From the NCBI GenBank assembly GCA_944381535.1, contig CALWLN010000126.1, positions 1-64,000 on the forward strand: 64,000 bases of DNA, given 5' to 3'. A program made the position numbers and the translations under genes. The notes beneath the pieces are model-generated. The model worked only from the letters and a program-made list of their open reading frames with translations, did no database searches and was not told where the DNA came from. This DNA comes from an uncultured Lachnospiraceae bacterium (lineage in GTDB: Bacteria > Bacillota > Clostridia > Lachnospirales > Lachnospiraceae). Of this stretch, positions 53,320-62,689 are shown piece by piece. Within the stretch, counting starts at the first letter, position 1; each line of letters opens with the position of its first letter.

Positions 53320-53934
53320 CTAAAACTTATATCTAATCTCTGTCAGGACTTCTCTCACAAAATCCATGAACTGTGTACAGATAGAATACAACAGTGCCAC
53401 CGCCACCCAAAGCATTGCAACTGTAAATACGGATAAAATAATAACCGCAATTGTCTTACCCATTTTAAAATGGTTCATCTCTTTCAAACTTATAATAATT
53501 AGCAGAACCACCCAACCTAAAATCACTGCCTGAATGCCATAATACAGACCGGCCTGATTCGCGTCAAGAATTCTGGAAAGCAGAGTTAGGGGTACCATAA
53601 ATACAATATATGGGACCATCGCATAGGAAACCGCCAGCATAGACTCCCGAAAAAAGATCTCTCCATCCATAATCGTTGTCATAAGATAGGCGGCTATTCC
53701 CCATGAAATCAAAGGAACAAACAACTTTGCGCACTCCAAAATAAGATTCGTATACCTTGTAATGCTCGACAAAGGATAATGGGTAAACTGCAAGTCAAAT
53801 AACCGGACCAAAAATGCAAGCAACAGTAATACCGCAATGGGATATACCTTTAAATTTTTTCTTTCCCTCTGAATATAGGTAAAAGCCACGATAGGATGAA
53901 ATATCACCAGCAGCGACATTTTAATAATTTTCAC
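53320..53934 (-). CDS. YIP1-family membrane protein
   Basis: 204 residues with five probable membrane helices (VYPIAVLLLLAFLVRLF, IVFMVPLTLLSRIL, ILGWVVLLIIISLK and others). The sequence opens MKIIKMSLLVIFHPIVAF. YIP1 proteins appear in the DUF5696/NHL module of sugar ABC operons; their role is unknown. The GTG start overlaps the NHL gene stop, so the two are coupled. It is too small to be a permease, and no EAA loop is present. Confidence 0.72.
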   Translation of the reverse strand: MKIIKMSLLVIFHPIVAFTYIQRERKNLKVYPIAVLLLLAFLVRLFDLQFTHYPLSSITRYTNLILECAKLFVPLISWGIAAYLMTTIMDGEIFFRESMLAVSYAMVPYIVFMVPLTLLSRILDANQAGLYYGIQAVILGWVVLLIIISLKEMNHFKMGKTIAVIILSVFTVAMLWVAVALLYSICTQFMDFVREVLTEIRYKF

Positions 53935-55364
53935 GACAACCAGCCTCCCATCTCCAGCTTATTCGCAAGCTCATCCACTTTATTTTTCAACTTTTTAAAA
54001 CCTATCCAAGCCAAACTAAGAATAACAATTACAGCCAAAACCACCCATCCGAAATATTCTCGAAACAACTCATGGCGATATTCGGAAAAGCTTTGAGAAT
54101 ATCCAACCGGATCATTTCCTAGATAATATTCGTCCATGGCTTCCTTAAATTTGTCTTCCTTATATAATATCCTGGCATAGCCCTGATGCGCCAATTCATA
54201 GTTTGAATTAATTTCCAGCACCTGTTCCCAATACTCTTTTGACGCATCATAATTTCCCGCATCATATGCTGTGATGGCACTGTGAACCAGTTGGATAAAT
54301 CTAGTAGGAGCCAGCACTGTAATTGTGTTGGAGGAAAAATCCAATACATAAAGCTTTCCATCACTATCAGAAACCAGACTGATCGGATTCTGATAAGTTC
54401 CTTCCGCATTACCATATCCACCAAATGCCGCCAGCAGCATACCATCTTGATCATACTGGTACAATAAGCCGGTAGTCTGATCACACAATGTGACAATCCC
54501 ATTATCCATTACATTAATATCAGAAAATCCCGGGCGTTGCACTGTTGTTCCGTTATATATTGTTATTCCATATGCCTCCTCCGGATATGTATTTGTTCCT
54601 ACGGAATTCAGTTTTCGTATCTGCCCGGAAGTAACATTTGCCAGAACCCCATATGTCATCCCATCTGAGGCTATCATAAAATTTGTATAAGAGGCCGGCT
54701 CCTGCCTTAAGGTTCTTTCAGCCTGTGACTGCGTACCAAAGGTTCTAATTAGCCATCGCTGCAGACTAAAAGGAACTGCAGTTGTGCCAACATAACCACG
54801 AAATTCATTGTTTGCATCCATCAGCATCAAATTACTACCTCTTAACACGTAGATATAACCAGTTGCCGACACATAAATTTTTTCAGGCGAAAAGGTAAAA
54901 CTATCCTCCAAAAGCGAACTTTCCGGTTTATAATATACCTCAAGATCATTGCCATCCGAATCCAACCTCACAATTCGATAGTTGCCAGAATCAGCCACCC
55001 AGATACTTCCATCCGTATGAACATACACTCCCTTGGGATTCCTAAATTCTACTCCATATCCTTGCGTATATTCCGCCAGCACCTCCCCGGAAGCAGCCAT
55101 CTTCAATACCCGGTTATTTCCGGTATCCACCACGTAGAGTTGATTATTCTCATCCATAAACAAATCCTCTGCATGGTTCAGCATTCCATACTCCCCCAGG
55201 TTCTTCCATGTTGCTTCAACCTCATACACGGAGGGCATCTGCGTAATAATATACCCATCCGTATTGAACGATCTGCCTCCCTCCGATGCCTCTGCTTTAC
55301 TGCCGAAGGAAACACTAAGCATAATCACTAGTATAGGCATTATTAATTTTCTCAATCGTTTCAT
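53931..55364 (-). CDS. NHL-repeat protein with C-terminal membrane anchor
   Basis: 477 residues. The signal peptide is MKRLRKLIMPILVIMLSVSF with cleavage near SKAEA. NHL-type propeller repeats (LFMDENNQLYVVDTGNNRVL, YVHTDGSIWVADSGNYRIV and later SDGKLYVLDFSSNTI) run from about 60 to 355. TPR-like helices follow (AYDAGNYDASKEYWEQVLE). The C terminus has a membrane helix (WVVLAVIVILSLAWIGF). It is exposed outside the membrane and may scaffold the ABC system. GGAGG precedes the ATG. Confidence 0.78.
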   Translation of the reverse strand: MKRLRKLIMPILVIMLSVSFGSKAEASEGGRSFNTDGYIITQMPSVYEVEATWKNLGEYGMLNHAEDLFMDENNQLYVVDTGNNRVLKMAASGEVLAEYTQGYGVEFRNPKGVYVHTDGSIWVADSGNYRIVRLDSDGNDLEVYYKPESSLLEDSFTFSPEKIYVSATGYIYVLRGSNLMLMDANNEFRGYVGTTAVPFSLQRWLIRTFGTQSQAERTLRQEPASYTNFMIASDGMTYGVLANVTSGQIRKLNSVGTNTYPEEAYGITIYNGTTVQRPGFSDINVMDNGIVTLCDQTTGLLYQYDQDGMLLAAFGGYGNAEGTYQNPISLVSDSDGKLYVLDFSSNTITVLAPTRFIQLVHSAITAYDAGNYDASKEYWEQVLEINSNYELAHQGYARILYKEDKFKEAMDEYYLGNDPVGYSQSFSEYRHELFREYFGWVVLAVIVILSLAWIGFKKLKNKVDELANKLEMGGWLS

Positions 55365-55378
55365 ACTTGTCCTCCGTC

Positions 55379-56257
55379 TTAACTCTTGATACCAGAATAT
55401 GTCATTGTCTGCATTACACGACCACGCATGATACAGTAAACAATAATGGTAGGCAATGTTGTTAGAAGCGTTGCTGCTCCAACAGAGCCACTTCTTGCGA
55501 CAACTCCCGCACCACCTGCCATCGTCTGCAAGGCCAACGGCAATGTCTTTAAGGCATCTGTATTTATAAACACAAGTGCAGAAAAATAATCATTCCAGTT
55601 GCTTACGAAGGAGAATACCGCAAGAGTACTCCAGGCTGGCTTCAATAGCGGCATTGCTATATGCCAGAAAGTATGCAGTTCATTGGAACCATCGATTCTC
55701 GCCGCCTCCAATATGGAATCTGGCAATTGCTCTGCAAACTGTTTCACAAGAAAGAAATTATAGGCAACGGCAACCTTTGGCAGAATCAACGCCCAATAAC
55801 TATTCACCAATCCTAATTCCGTAACTATCAAATAGTTAGGTATCTGTGTGACATAGGTAGAAAACATCAGCGCAGCAACGATTATTGCAAAAATCGTCTT
55901 CGAACCGCGGGGTTTAAATTTCGCAAGACCATATGCGCCAAAACAGCATATAAATATGGTGAGAAATACCGTTGCCCCCGCTGTAAAAAGACTATTAAAA
56001 ATATATCTTGTAAATGGCACTTCTGATGCGTTCAAGGAGGTCAGTAAATCCGAAAAGTTCGACAATGTCGGTTTTCTCACAAAAATCCTGGGCGGATACA
56101 GATATAACTCATCCAGAGGCATAAACGCTCGGCAAATCATTGCAACCATCGGCAATGCAGTAAAGCATACCAAAGCAAGCATTCCTATCACCAGCATCAC
56201 TTTGGAAAATTTTACTTTCTTTATTCGAAACTTTTTTCTTTTTGTTATTGCCTCCAT
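55379..56257 (-). CDS. Sugar ABC transporter permease (MalG-like), set 2
   Basis: 292 residues and six helices. The EAA loop is SILEAARIDGSNELHTFWHI (about 190-209). It is in the same unit as the 306-residue permease (two bases upstream) and the 1000-residue binding protein. Its partner set, 55-57 kb, is separate from the 49-51 kb set, so the locus encodes two importers. Confidence 0.9.
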   Translation of the reverse strand: MEAITKRKKFRIKKVKFSKVMLVIGMLALVCFTALPMVAMICRAFMPLDELYLYPPRIFVRKPTLSNFSDLLTSLNASEVPFTRYIFNSLFTAGATVFLTIFICCFGAYGLAKFKPRGSKTIFAIIVAALMFSTYVTQIPNYLIVTELGLVNSYWALILPKVAVAYNFFLVKQFAEQLPDSILEAARIDGSNELHTFWHIAMPLLKPAWSTLAVFSFVSNWNDYFSALVFINTDALKTLPLALQTMAGGAGVVARSGSVGAATLLTTLPTIIVYCIMRGRVMQTMTYSGIKS

Positions 56258-56259
56258 AT

Positions 56260-57180
56260 CTAATCCTCCTCTGATCTAAATACATAGAAACATACTCGTC
56301 CCAAAACAAATGTAATTATAAACAATATCATGGCAACAGAAGAGGCATAACCCATATTCATTCTAATAAAGGCATAATCATATAGATGCGCAACAATGGT
56401 GTGAGCTGAATAATTCGGACTGGGCATACCCGCAACTGCAGTTGCCACATCAAATATACCAAAGGCACCAACCACGGAATTAACAGCGCCAAACAATAAT
56501 TGAGGTTTCATTAGGGGCAATGTTATGTAACGGAGTTCCTGAAACTTACTCTTCATCCCATCCACGCGTGCCGCCTCATATAGGGCCGGATCAATATTCT
56601 GCAGACCTGCAAGAAATACTAAAAAGCCAGTACCCATACTCATCCATACAGAAATTAGCACAATTACCCATTTCAAATACGATGCGTCCCTTGTCCATAA
56701 AATCGGTTCTGTTATCACCCCTAAATTCAACAAGAAACTATTAAGGTATCCATTTCTGTCCCCAGAAAAGATAATCAACCAGATTGTGGACATAGCCACA
56801 CCGCTGGTAAGGGAGGGGGCGTAAAAAGCCAATGCAAAGGCACCTCTTCCCCTTTTGAATAATGTAATCACCCAAGCCATTAGGAATGATGCTATGTATC
56901 CGGTGGGACCTGTCAGCAATGCAAACAGCAATGTATTTTTAAGAGATGTCAAAAATACATCATCATCCAGAATCAGGTTCATATAATTCGTAAGCCCAAT
57001 AAAATCTGGAGACTGTATCAGATTATAGTTGGTAAGACTCAGTCCCATGGCAGTAAAAATCGGTATCAATGTAAATGTGGTAAACAGGATCAAAAAGGGA
57101 GTCATAAAAAGCCAACCAGTAATATTCTTACGAGTAGCCATCTTACTTTTTACTTTCTGTACGCTGTGTCTCGTTTTCAT
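56260..57180 (-). CDS. Sugar ABC transporter permease (MalF-like), set 2
   Basis: 306 residues, opening with KMATRKNITGWLFMTPFLIL; six helices. The EAA-loop segment is ALYEAARVDGMKSKFQELRY. It pairs with the 292-residue permease. The start overlaps the stop of the large binding protein gene (ATGA). Confidence 0.9.
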   Translation of the reverse strand: MKTRHSVQKVKSKMATRKNITGWLFMTPFLILFTTFTLIPIFTAMGLSLTNYNLIQSPDFIGLTNYMNLILDDDVFLTSLKNTLLFALLTGPTGYIASFLMAWVITLFKRGRGAFALAFYAPSLTSGVAMSTIWLIIFSGDRNGYLNSFLLNLGVITEPILWTRDASYLKWVIVLISVWMSMGTGFLVFLAGLQNIDPALYEAARVDGMKSKFQELRYITLPLMKPQLLFGAVNSVVGAFGIFDVATAVAGMPSPNYSAHTIVAHLYDYAFIRMNMGYASSVAMILFIITFVLGRVCFYVFRSEED

Positions 57181-60179
57181 TTTTCTCCTCCTGATATTAC
57201 ATCCACATCCTGCAGACCGAATTCGTTCAGTTTGGCATCCAATTCTTTATTAATATCCTTGACAGCTTCCTCCAGTGCGTCTCTTGGCTTGTCGCCATTA
57301 ATAACCACCTTGTTCCAGGCATTTATCAAATGCCGGCTTGTAAAATAACCACCCGGTACAATATACTGCTCTCTTGCACTTTCCAATTGCTCCTGTATCA
57401 CTGCTTTATCCTCCGTATTCCAGGGCAAGCCAAAGAATGCGTCCACATTCGCAGTGTTCCAACGGGCCGATTCACCGATAACCGCCTCCAGTTGTCTGCC
57501 AAATTTCACCTGTGTCTCTTCAGACATCCACCATTTCAAGAATTCCCACGCTTCTTCTTGTTTATCAGATTGTGACAGGATCATATTTGCAGTATTGGAA
57601 ATAGAACCCGTATCACGAATGATGGTACCATCTTCACTTTCCGTACCAGGTACGAGAGCAATTCCCCAACGGCCATACAATTCAGGTGCAGTTGTTAAAA
57701 ATTGAATATATTCCGTGTATCCTCCAATTCCCAACGGGGTTGCGCCACTTCTCATACGGGTAAATAAATTCGATTCTTCATCCACCTCATACTGGCTATA
57801 CCAATCCGTCCATGTCTTAAATGCCTGATATGCCTCTCCGGTATCTAATGCACTGGCCTTTCCATCCTCCGTATAATAAGCCCCGTTATTTTGCAGCAGC
57901 ATCATGGTAAATCCTCTTAGAGCTGCAGGCGAACTTGTTGAAACAGCCGTATCTACCGGAAGATTAAATGACATGCCATTCTCATATAATACAGGCAAAA
58001 CATCCTGATATAATTCTGTCCAAGTGTCCGGCAATTCCATCTCCAGATCTTCCAATATATCCTTGCGGTAAAACATAACCGTGAAGTCCATGGTTTCCGG
58101 CAATGCATACACACCATCCATAAATTTGTAAGGCACAAGGCTCTCATCATAGAACCATGACGCCACCTCGTCATAATCTTCAAATTGCGTTAAGTCAACC
58201 GCTGCCCCACGGAAAGCAAACTCGGAAGGAAGTGTATAATCAGTAGAGATTGCCACATCCGGTGCCGTACCGGAATTAATAGACAGCATCAACACATTTA
58301 CCCCTCCGGTCGATAACTGGCCGCTGGGCATTACGTTCAGATTTACATAAATTCCTGTGTCTGGCGTAAATTCTTCATCAATCATTTCCTTAAGAATTTC
58401 CCCCCACTCACTGCCCCGTCCAATCCATACATCTATTACAACGTTTTCCTCGTCCTCCGATGTTGTGCCAATCGCATCATAATCCTTCACAAAAGACATA
58501 AAGAAATTCACAGCAGAAACATAGAACCGTTCAAGGAAATTAGATTGCTCTACAGTAAATTCATCTTCGGGAGACTTTATTTCTAAATAATCAATAGCCA
58601 GCTTAGATTCTTTCAAATCAGTAATATATGTTCCAAGATTCGTTTGCACATTCTCAAACTCTCCTAACGCTCTCGGAATAGAATCTACATCAGCCGAAAA
58701 ATCCCGCAAAGTATCTACAATCGTTCGATAACTACTCTCTGTAGAAGAGGAAGCATTCGTAATATTGTCCAAAATATCTACGCAAATCTGTATACTGTCA
58801 GCCAGTTCCTCTAAATCCCCAGACAGCTCTGGCATAACTCTATATAAATCATACTCATAATTGCTGTCAGGTTCCGTACCAGTAACCTTGGTAATATCCC
58901 TATATAACTCAGATAAAACAGCAATATCATTTTCTGTTCTTTCTATTATAGAAGAAATCGCCCCCATCTGGGCTGTTAGGGTAATCTCATGAGTTCCTTT
59001 TTCCAGATAAATCAAATAAGGTTCTCCGTTCTCATCGGACAGCACTTCTCCATACCAATTTTTATTATATGAGAATTCGTATTCTAGCAATTCCTGAAAA
59101 GGTACATCTCCATCAATTTCTATTTTTCGGTAAGAAGGCATTTCTTCATTTTCATTTTGAGCCACTTTTAAGGCTATTTCATACAATCCATCTTCTGCTA
59201 CTTCAAATGTCCAGCTTATACTCTGTTCTCCCTGCCCCCAACGGTCTCCACCAATAGTGTTCAACACTCGGTGAGTCGCAGAAAATGGTACTGTTTTGGG
59301 GTCATTATCGTTCTCCCTTCGGATGATGGAATCGTTTCTCCAGGAGGACTCTTCCCCTTCCATATAATCACCTGAGCCTGAAGCTGCCATCTGATATCCT
59401 TTTTCCTCATAAATTTCTTTCAACTGGCTATATGTGGGAATCTCCTGCTTTCCTTCTAATCTTACTTCCCTGATTGCAAGGGGCTGATCTACATATTCAA
59501 ACGCCAGAGTATGGGTTCCAGGCTCAAGATAAAAATACATCGGTTCCGGGTCATATCCATTGCCATCGTATGCCGCCTGGGTTTGCCAAAGAAGTACTTC
59601 CTCCTGTTCCGGCCACACTTCATCTCCGATTTCATTTACTTTAACCTCACCACTCTCTACAAAATAACGATAGAAACAGATATTTGTCGCCTCTTTGCAG
59701 GGAACCTCTCCATCAATCAAAAGCTGCCTTTGTATCTTTGCTCCATTACCATCCGGTCCAGCATAATCAAGAACCACACAATATAGTCCCGCATGTTCTA
59801 CCTCAAAACTCCATTCGGCGCTGACTCCTTCATCCAGAAAAAGTGCTTCTCCTTCATAATCCGCAATCCCCTCTTCTAAAACACCTTGACTATTCGTATC
59901 CGCATCCTGCGGCAGCAACACAATAGTTGCGTCCGTCCCGACATATCCTGCTTCTTCATATTCAGAAGCTAATACAGCATAGGCTTTCTGTTCTGTTCCA
60001 TAAGAATCATATGATATGTAATCTGTATTGCGCAAAGTCTCCAAAACTTCCCTATCAGCCTTTGAGCGGTTATCGCTACTATTTTCAGCAGACCTTACAC
60101 CCACGATAACGACTACTATTACAAGAACAGCTATCCATACAAGGTACTTTAACTTTATTTTTTGCCTTATCCTTTTCAT
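57177..60179 (-). CDS. ABC importer binding protein with two CBM-like domains (1000 aa)
   Basis: 1000 residues, about double the usual length. A signal anchor lies at 12-28 (VWIAVLVIVVVIVGV). Two CBM35/malectin-like beta-sandwich domains follow (about 95-245, with SAEWSFEVEHAGLYCVVLDY; about 290-405, with QSISWTFEVAEDGLYEIALK). Then a helical linker (410-560) and a family-1 binding fold (about 560-970; VPYKFMDGVYALPETMDFTV). The extra domains probably capture polysaccharide near the importer. GGAGAGG precedes the ATG. First gene of unit B. Confidence 0.85.
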   Translation of the reverse strand: MKRIRQKIKLKYLVWIAVLVIVVVIVGVRSAENSSDNRSKADREVLETLRNTDYISYDSYGTEQKAYAVLASEYEEAGYVGTDATIVLLPQDADTNSQGVLEEGIADYEGEALFLDEGVSAEWSFEVEHAGLYCVVLDYAGPDGNGAKIQRQLLIDGEVPCKEATNICFYRYFVESGEVKVNEIGDEVWPEQEEVLLWQTQAAYDGNGYDPEPMYFYLEPGTHTLAFEYVDQPLAIREVRLEGKQEIPTYSQLKEIYEEKGYQMAASGSGDYMEGEESSWRNDSIIRRENDNDPKTVPFSATHRVLNTIGGDRWGQGEQSISWTFEVAEDGLYEIALKVAQNENEEMPSYRKIEIDGDVPFQELLEYEFSYNKNWYGEVLSDENGEPYLIYLEKGTHEITLTAQMGAISSIIERTENDIAVLSELYRDITKVTGTEPDSNYEYDLYRVMPELSGDLEELADSIQICVDILDNITNASSSTESSYRTIVDTLRDFSADVDSIPRALGEFENVQTNLGTYITDLKESKLAIDYLEIKSPEDEFTVEQSNFLERFYVSAVNFFMSFVKDYDAIGTTSEDEENVVIDVWIGRGSEWGEILKEMIDEEFTPDTGIYVNLNVMPSGQLSTGGVNVLMLSINSGTAPDVAISTDYTLPSEFAFRGAAVDLTQFEDYDEVASWFYDESLVPYKFMDGVYALPETMDFTVMFYRKDILEDLEMELPDTWTELYQDVLPVLYENGMSFNLPVDTAVSTSSPAALRGFTMMLLQNNGAYYTEDGKASALDTGEAYQAFKTWTDWYSQYEVDEESNLFTRMRSGATPLGIGGYTEYIQFLTTAPELYGRWGIALVPGTESEDGTIIRDTGSISNTANMILSQSDKQEEAWEFLKWWMSEETQVKFGRQLEAVIGESARWNTANVDAFFGLPWNTEDKAVIQEQLESAREQYIVPGGYFTSRHLINAWNKVVINGDKPRDALEEAVKDINKELDAKLNEFGLQDVDVISGGEK

Positions 60180-60379
60180 TCTAACCTCTCCATATCTAGT
60201 CTTCTGTTAAGTAATCTTTTGTTTGATCGGCTTCAAATACACCTGTTCATTATTGAAAAACTTCTTACTTACTTTTCTATTTTAAAACATTTTTCGAAAC
60301 TTTTCACCCCCGTTTTTGAGAAATATATGTTTCAATTTTAAACGTTTTTTGTATTTAACTTTTTATATGTTACTATTTT
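60180..60379 (-). promoter_or_regulatory. Intergenic region, presumed promoter of unit B
   Basis: 200 bases, strongly AT-rich. The minus strand contains GTTTCGAAAAATG (60300-60288), which is nearly repeated upstream of unit A, followed by TTTTAAAATAG, a possible -10. No clear -35 box, terminator or operator is confirmed. Confidence 0.4.
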
Positions 60380-61648
60380 CTACTGTTCATCGTATTCCAC
60401 CGTCTCATCCACATTCCATGGCCCCTCCTGACGGGATTGATTCCGGCAATTCTGTACATGAACATTGCGGAACCTTACATTTTTTGCATTGCGCATATAG
60501 ATACCTTCCTGTGACATGACAGGAATATCCTCCATCATGCCAGGATATCCTCCTTTCGCTCCCTCTTCCATACGAATGGTGCAATCAGATATTGAGACAT
60601 TTTCCACCGGCATTTCCGGAAGTCCATAGAAAAATCCTGCAGCTGCCCTTGCATCCGTTACCATGCAGTTTTGAATCTGAATATTACGGATAACCGGCGT
60701 AGTTTCATCTATATCATGCGCAAATTTATCCTTATAATTGCCCCCATTCATCCCGCATCTGTAATACATATTAAATACGAAAGGACACATTACCCGGTCC
60801 ATAATAACATTGGATACCAAAATACTTTCCATGGAGCCTCCTCTGCCTCGTCTTGTTTTTACCCGTATGCCCCTGTCAGTATCCTGAAATACACAGTTGG
60901 TAATCACTACATTACGTACTCCACCGCTCATCTCACTTCCAATAACGACTCCACCGTGCCCATGAACCATATTACAGTTGGTAATCGTTATGTTTTCACA
61001 AGGCATTTTAACCGGAGTATCCTCAGTGCCGGATTTCAATGTAATACAATCATCCCCAACATCCACAAGGCAATCTGCTATTCTTACATTTCGGCAGCCG
61101 TCCGGATTAATCCCGTCTGTATTGGGCGAATTCCATGGATTACGTATAGTGACGCCTCTTATTTCCACGTCCTCACAATATAACGGGTGAACAGTCCATA
61201 CAGGAGAATTAATCAGTTTTATATCCAGCACCTTTACATGACTACAATGTTCAAAACAGACGAGATATGGACGCCCATAAGGCAACTTTCCTTGATTTTT
61301 CCACCAATATTCTCCCTGTCCATTCAACGTTCCCTGACCACAAATTGTTACATTTTCCGCCATCCGCGCATAGATGCAGGGCATGAACAGGTCTTCCTCT
61401 CTGCCCTCAAATTCGGACCGAACGACTTTATACCCCCGCCAATCCTGCAAAAATCGAATCTCCACTCCAGATTCTAAGTATAGCGTCATATTGCTTTTCA
61501 ATTCAATGGAAAATGTTTCATAGATGCCGGCAGGCACAACAAGTGTTCCACCTCCCTCTTGTTCCATCTTACGGATCGCCTGTTCAAAAGCACCTGTCCA
61601 GCCTCGGCCTTCATTATAATACATTTCAAATTCTTTAATGCTTGTCAT
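60380..61648 (-). CDS. GH28 polygalacturonase-type glycosidase
   Basis: About 422 residues in a parallel beta-helix. The GH28 motifs are all present: SPNTDGINPDGCRNV (about 180-194), VGDDCITLKSG (about 198-208; catalytic Asp pair), HGHGGVVIGSEMSGG (about 229-243) and RGIRVKTRRGRGG (about 257-269). It cleaves galacturonan or rhamnogalacturonan chains by inversion. No signal peptide. ATG 61648 with GAGGAGAG is preferred over the ORF start at 61684. It follows CE8 by 16 bases. Confidence 0.93.
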   Translation of the reverse strand: MTSIKEFEMYYNEGRGWTGAFEQAIRKMEQEGGGTLVVPAGIYETFSIELKSNMTLYLESGVEIRFLQDWRGYKVVRSEFEGREEDLFMPCIYARMAENVTICGQGTLNGQGEYWWKNQGKLPYGRPYLVCFEHCSHVKVLDIKLINSPVWTVHPLYCEDVEIRGVTIRNPWNSPNTDGINPDGCRNVRIADCLVDVGDDCITLKSGTEDTPVKMPCENITITNCNMVHGHGGVVIGSEMSGGVRNVVITNCVFQDTDRGIRVKTRRGRGGSMESILVSNVIMDRVMCPFVFNMYYRCGMNGGNYKDKFAHDIDETTPVIRNIQIQNCMVTDARAAAGFFYGLPEMPVENVSISDCTIRMEEGAKGGYPGMMEDIPVMSQEGIYMRNAKNVRFRNVHVQNCRNQSRQEGPWNVDETVEYDEQ

Positions 61649-61664
61649 ACGTTCTCTCCTCTCA

Positions 61665-62657
61665 TCATTCCGGATTCCATCCATCTGTCCCCCCCAAAAC
61701 CTTATGCTTTGTATACTCCTCTGCTTCCTGTCTAGTCATCTGACTGGAAAACACTGCTCTCCCCTTCCCTCCTATGGCAGCGCCTTCCCCGCCGGAGCAA
61801 TATTCCGCAGAGAATATAGTCTGGTGAACTTCCGGCTTATTCCAATCGCTCCACCCCTCAACAGCAATATGTCTATCCATTTCGCAGCAAAGGAACACCG
61901 TTTTTGCATATTCTCTCCAGGGCCTTCCCAGAAAAACGCTCCCATTCTCACAACAAGGTTTTCCATCCTCCCCCACCTCACTTCTCAAATGACAGCCAGA
62001 GAACACATAACCATATTTCTGTCCCTCTGGAGTAGATGCCGCAGTGATATATCCCCGTTTTCTCGATACAATCTCGCATTCTTCAAAGTAAGCCGTTGCG
62101 CTTCCGAATATGAAATCCACGCTGCCGCTGATATAGCATCGTCGAAAATAGTGCCTACCGTTAATGCGCGGCGCAAATTCCTTCGGGCCACGAAAACCTC
62201 CAGGAATCCCCTCCTTTGGTGGAAGGGGGCCGGTAAAAATCGTATCCTGATATCCCAGAAATGCGCATTGATCAAATATCATGCGGTCACCATCCGCATA
62301 CAGGGCAAGTGCCTGTCCAACCGGTCCCGCCGAATTCTCAAACACAATATTTCTGGCCGTAAAATCATTTGCATCCACAAACACCGTATAAGAGCGAAAT
62401 GTTCCATATGTCTCCCCGTTCTCCATAAGCTTTCCGGCATAATCGTCCCAAGTAATAACAACCCGGCCCAATCCTATGATTGTCAGATGCGAGTGCTTAA
62501 TCTCAAGTTTTTCCCGGTAAACGCCTTCCCGCACCACAATCGTAATCGGTTCTTCCGTCTGATTCCGTATCGATTGTAGAGCCTCTGAGATTGACCGATA
62601 TTCCACATCGCCATGTATCCCTTTTTTCAATTTTGAAACATATAATGTCATTCCCAT
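61665..62657 (-). CDS. CE8 pectin methylesterase
   Basis: About 330 residues. CE8 signatures: FLGYQDTIFTG (about 137), YISGSVDFIFGSATAYFEEC (about 171-190; catalytic Asp in DFIFG) and FLGRPWREYAKTVF (about 242-255). It removes methyl esters from galacturonate, making the chain accessible to GH28. No signal peptide or membrane segment. ATG 62657 follows AAAAGGAG ten bases upstream; the ORF extends to 62765 over the next gene and is not likely to be the true start. Confidence 0.92.
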   Translation of the reverse strand: MGMTLYVSKLKKGIHGDVEYRSISEALQSIRNQTEEPITIVVREGVYREKLEIKHSHLTIIGLGRVVITWDDYAGKLMENGETYGTFRSYTVFVDANDFTARNIVFENSAGPVGQALALYADGDRMIFDQCAFLGYQDTIFTGPLPPKEGIPGGFRGPKEFAPRINGRHYFRRCYISGSVDFIFGSATAYFEECEIVSRKRGYITAASTPEGQKYGYVFSGCHLRSEVGEDGKPCCENGSVFLGRPWREYAKTVFLCCEMDRHIAVEGWSDWNKPEVHQTIFSAEYCSGGEGAAIGGKGRAVFSSQMTRQEAEEYTKHKVLGGTDGWNPE

Positions 62658-62689
62658 ACGCTTAGGACTCCTTTTCAAACAGTTATTAT

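Noticed and set aside
61638..62579. 313-residue plus-strand open frame
   Set aside because: Antisense to the CE8 gene, which carries all family motifs.
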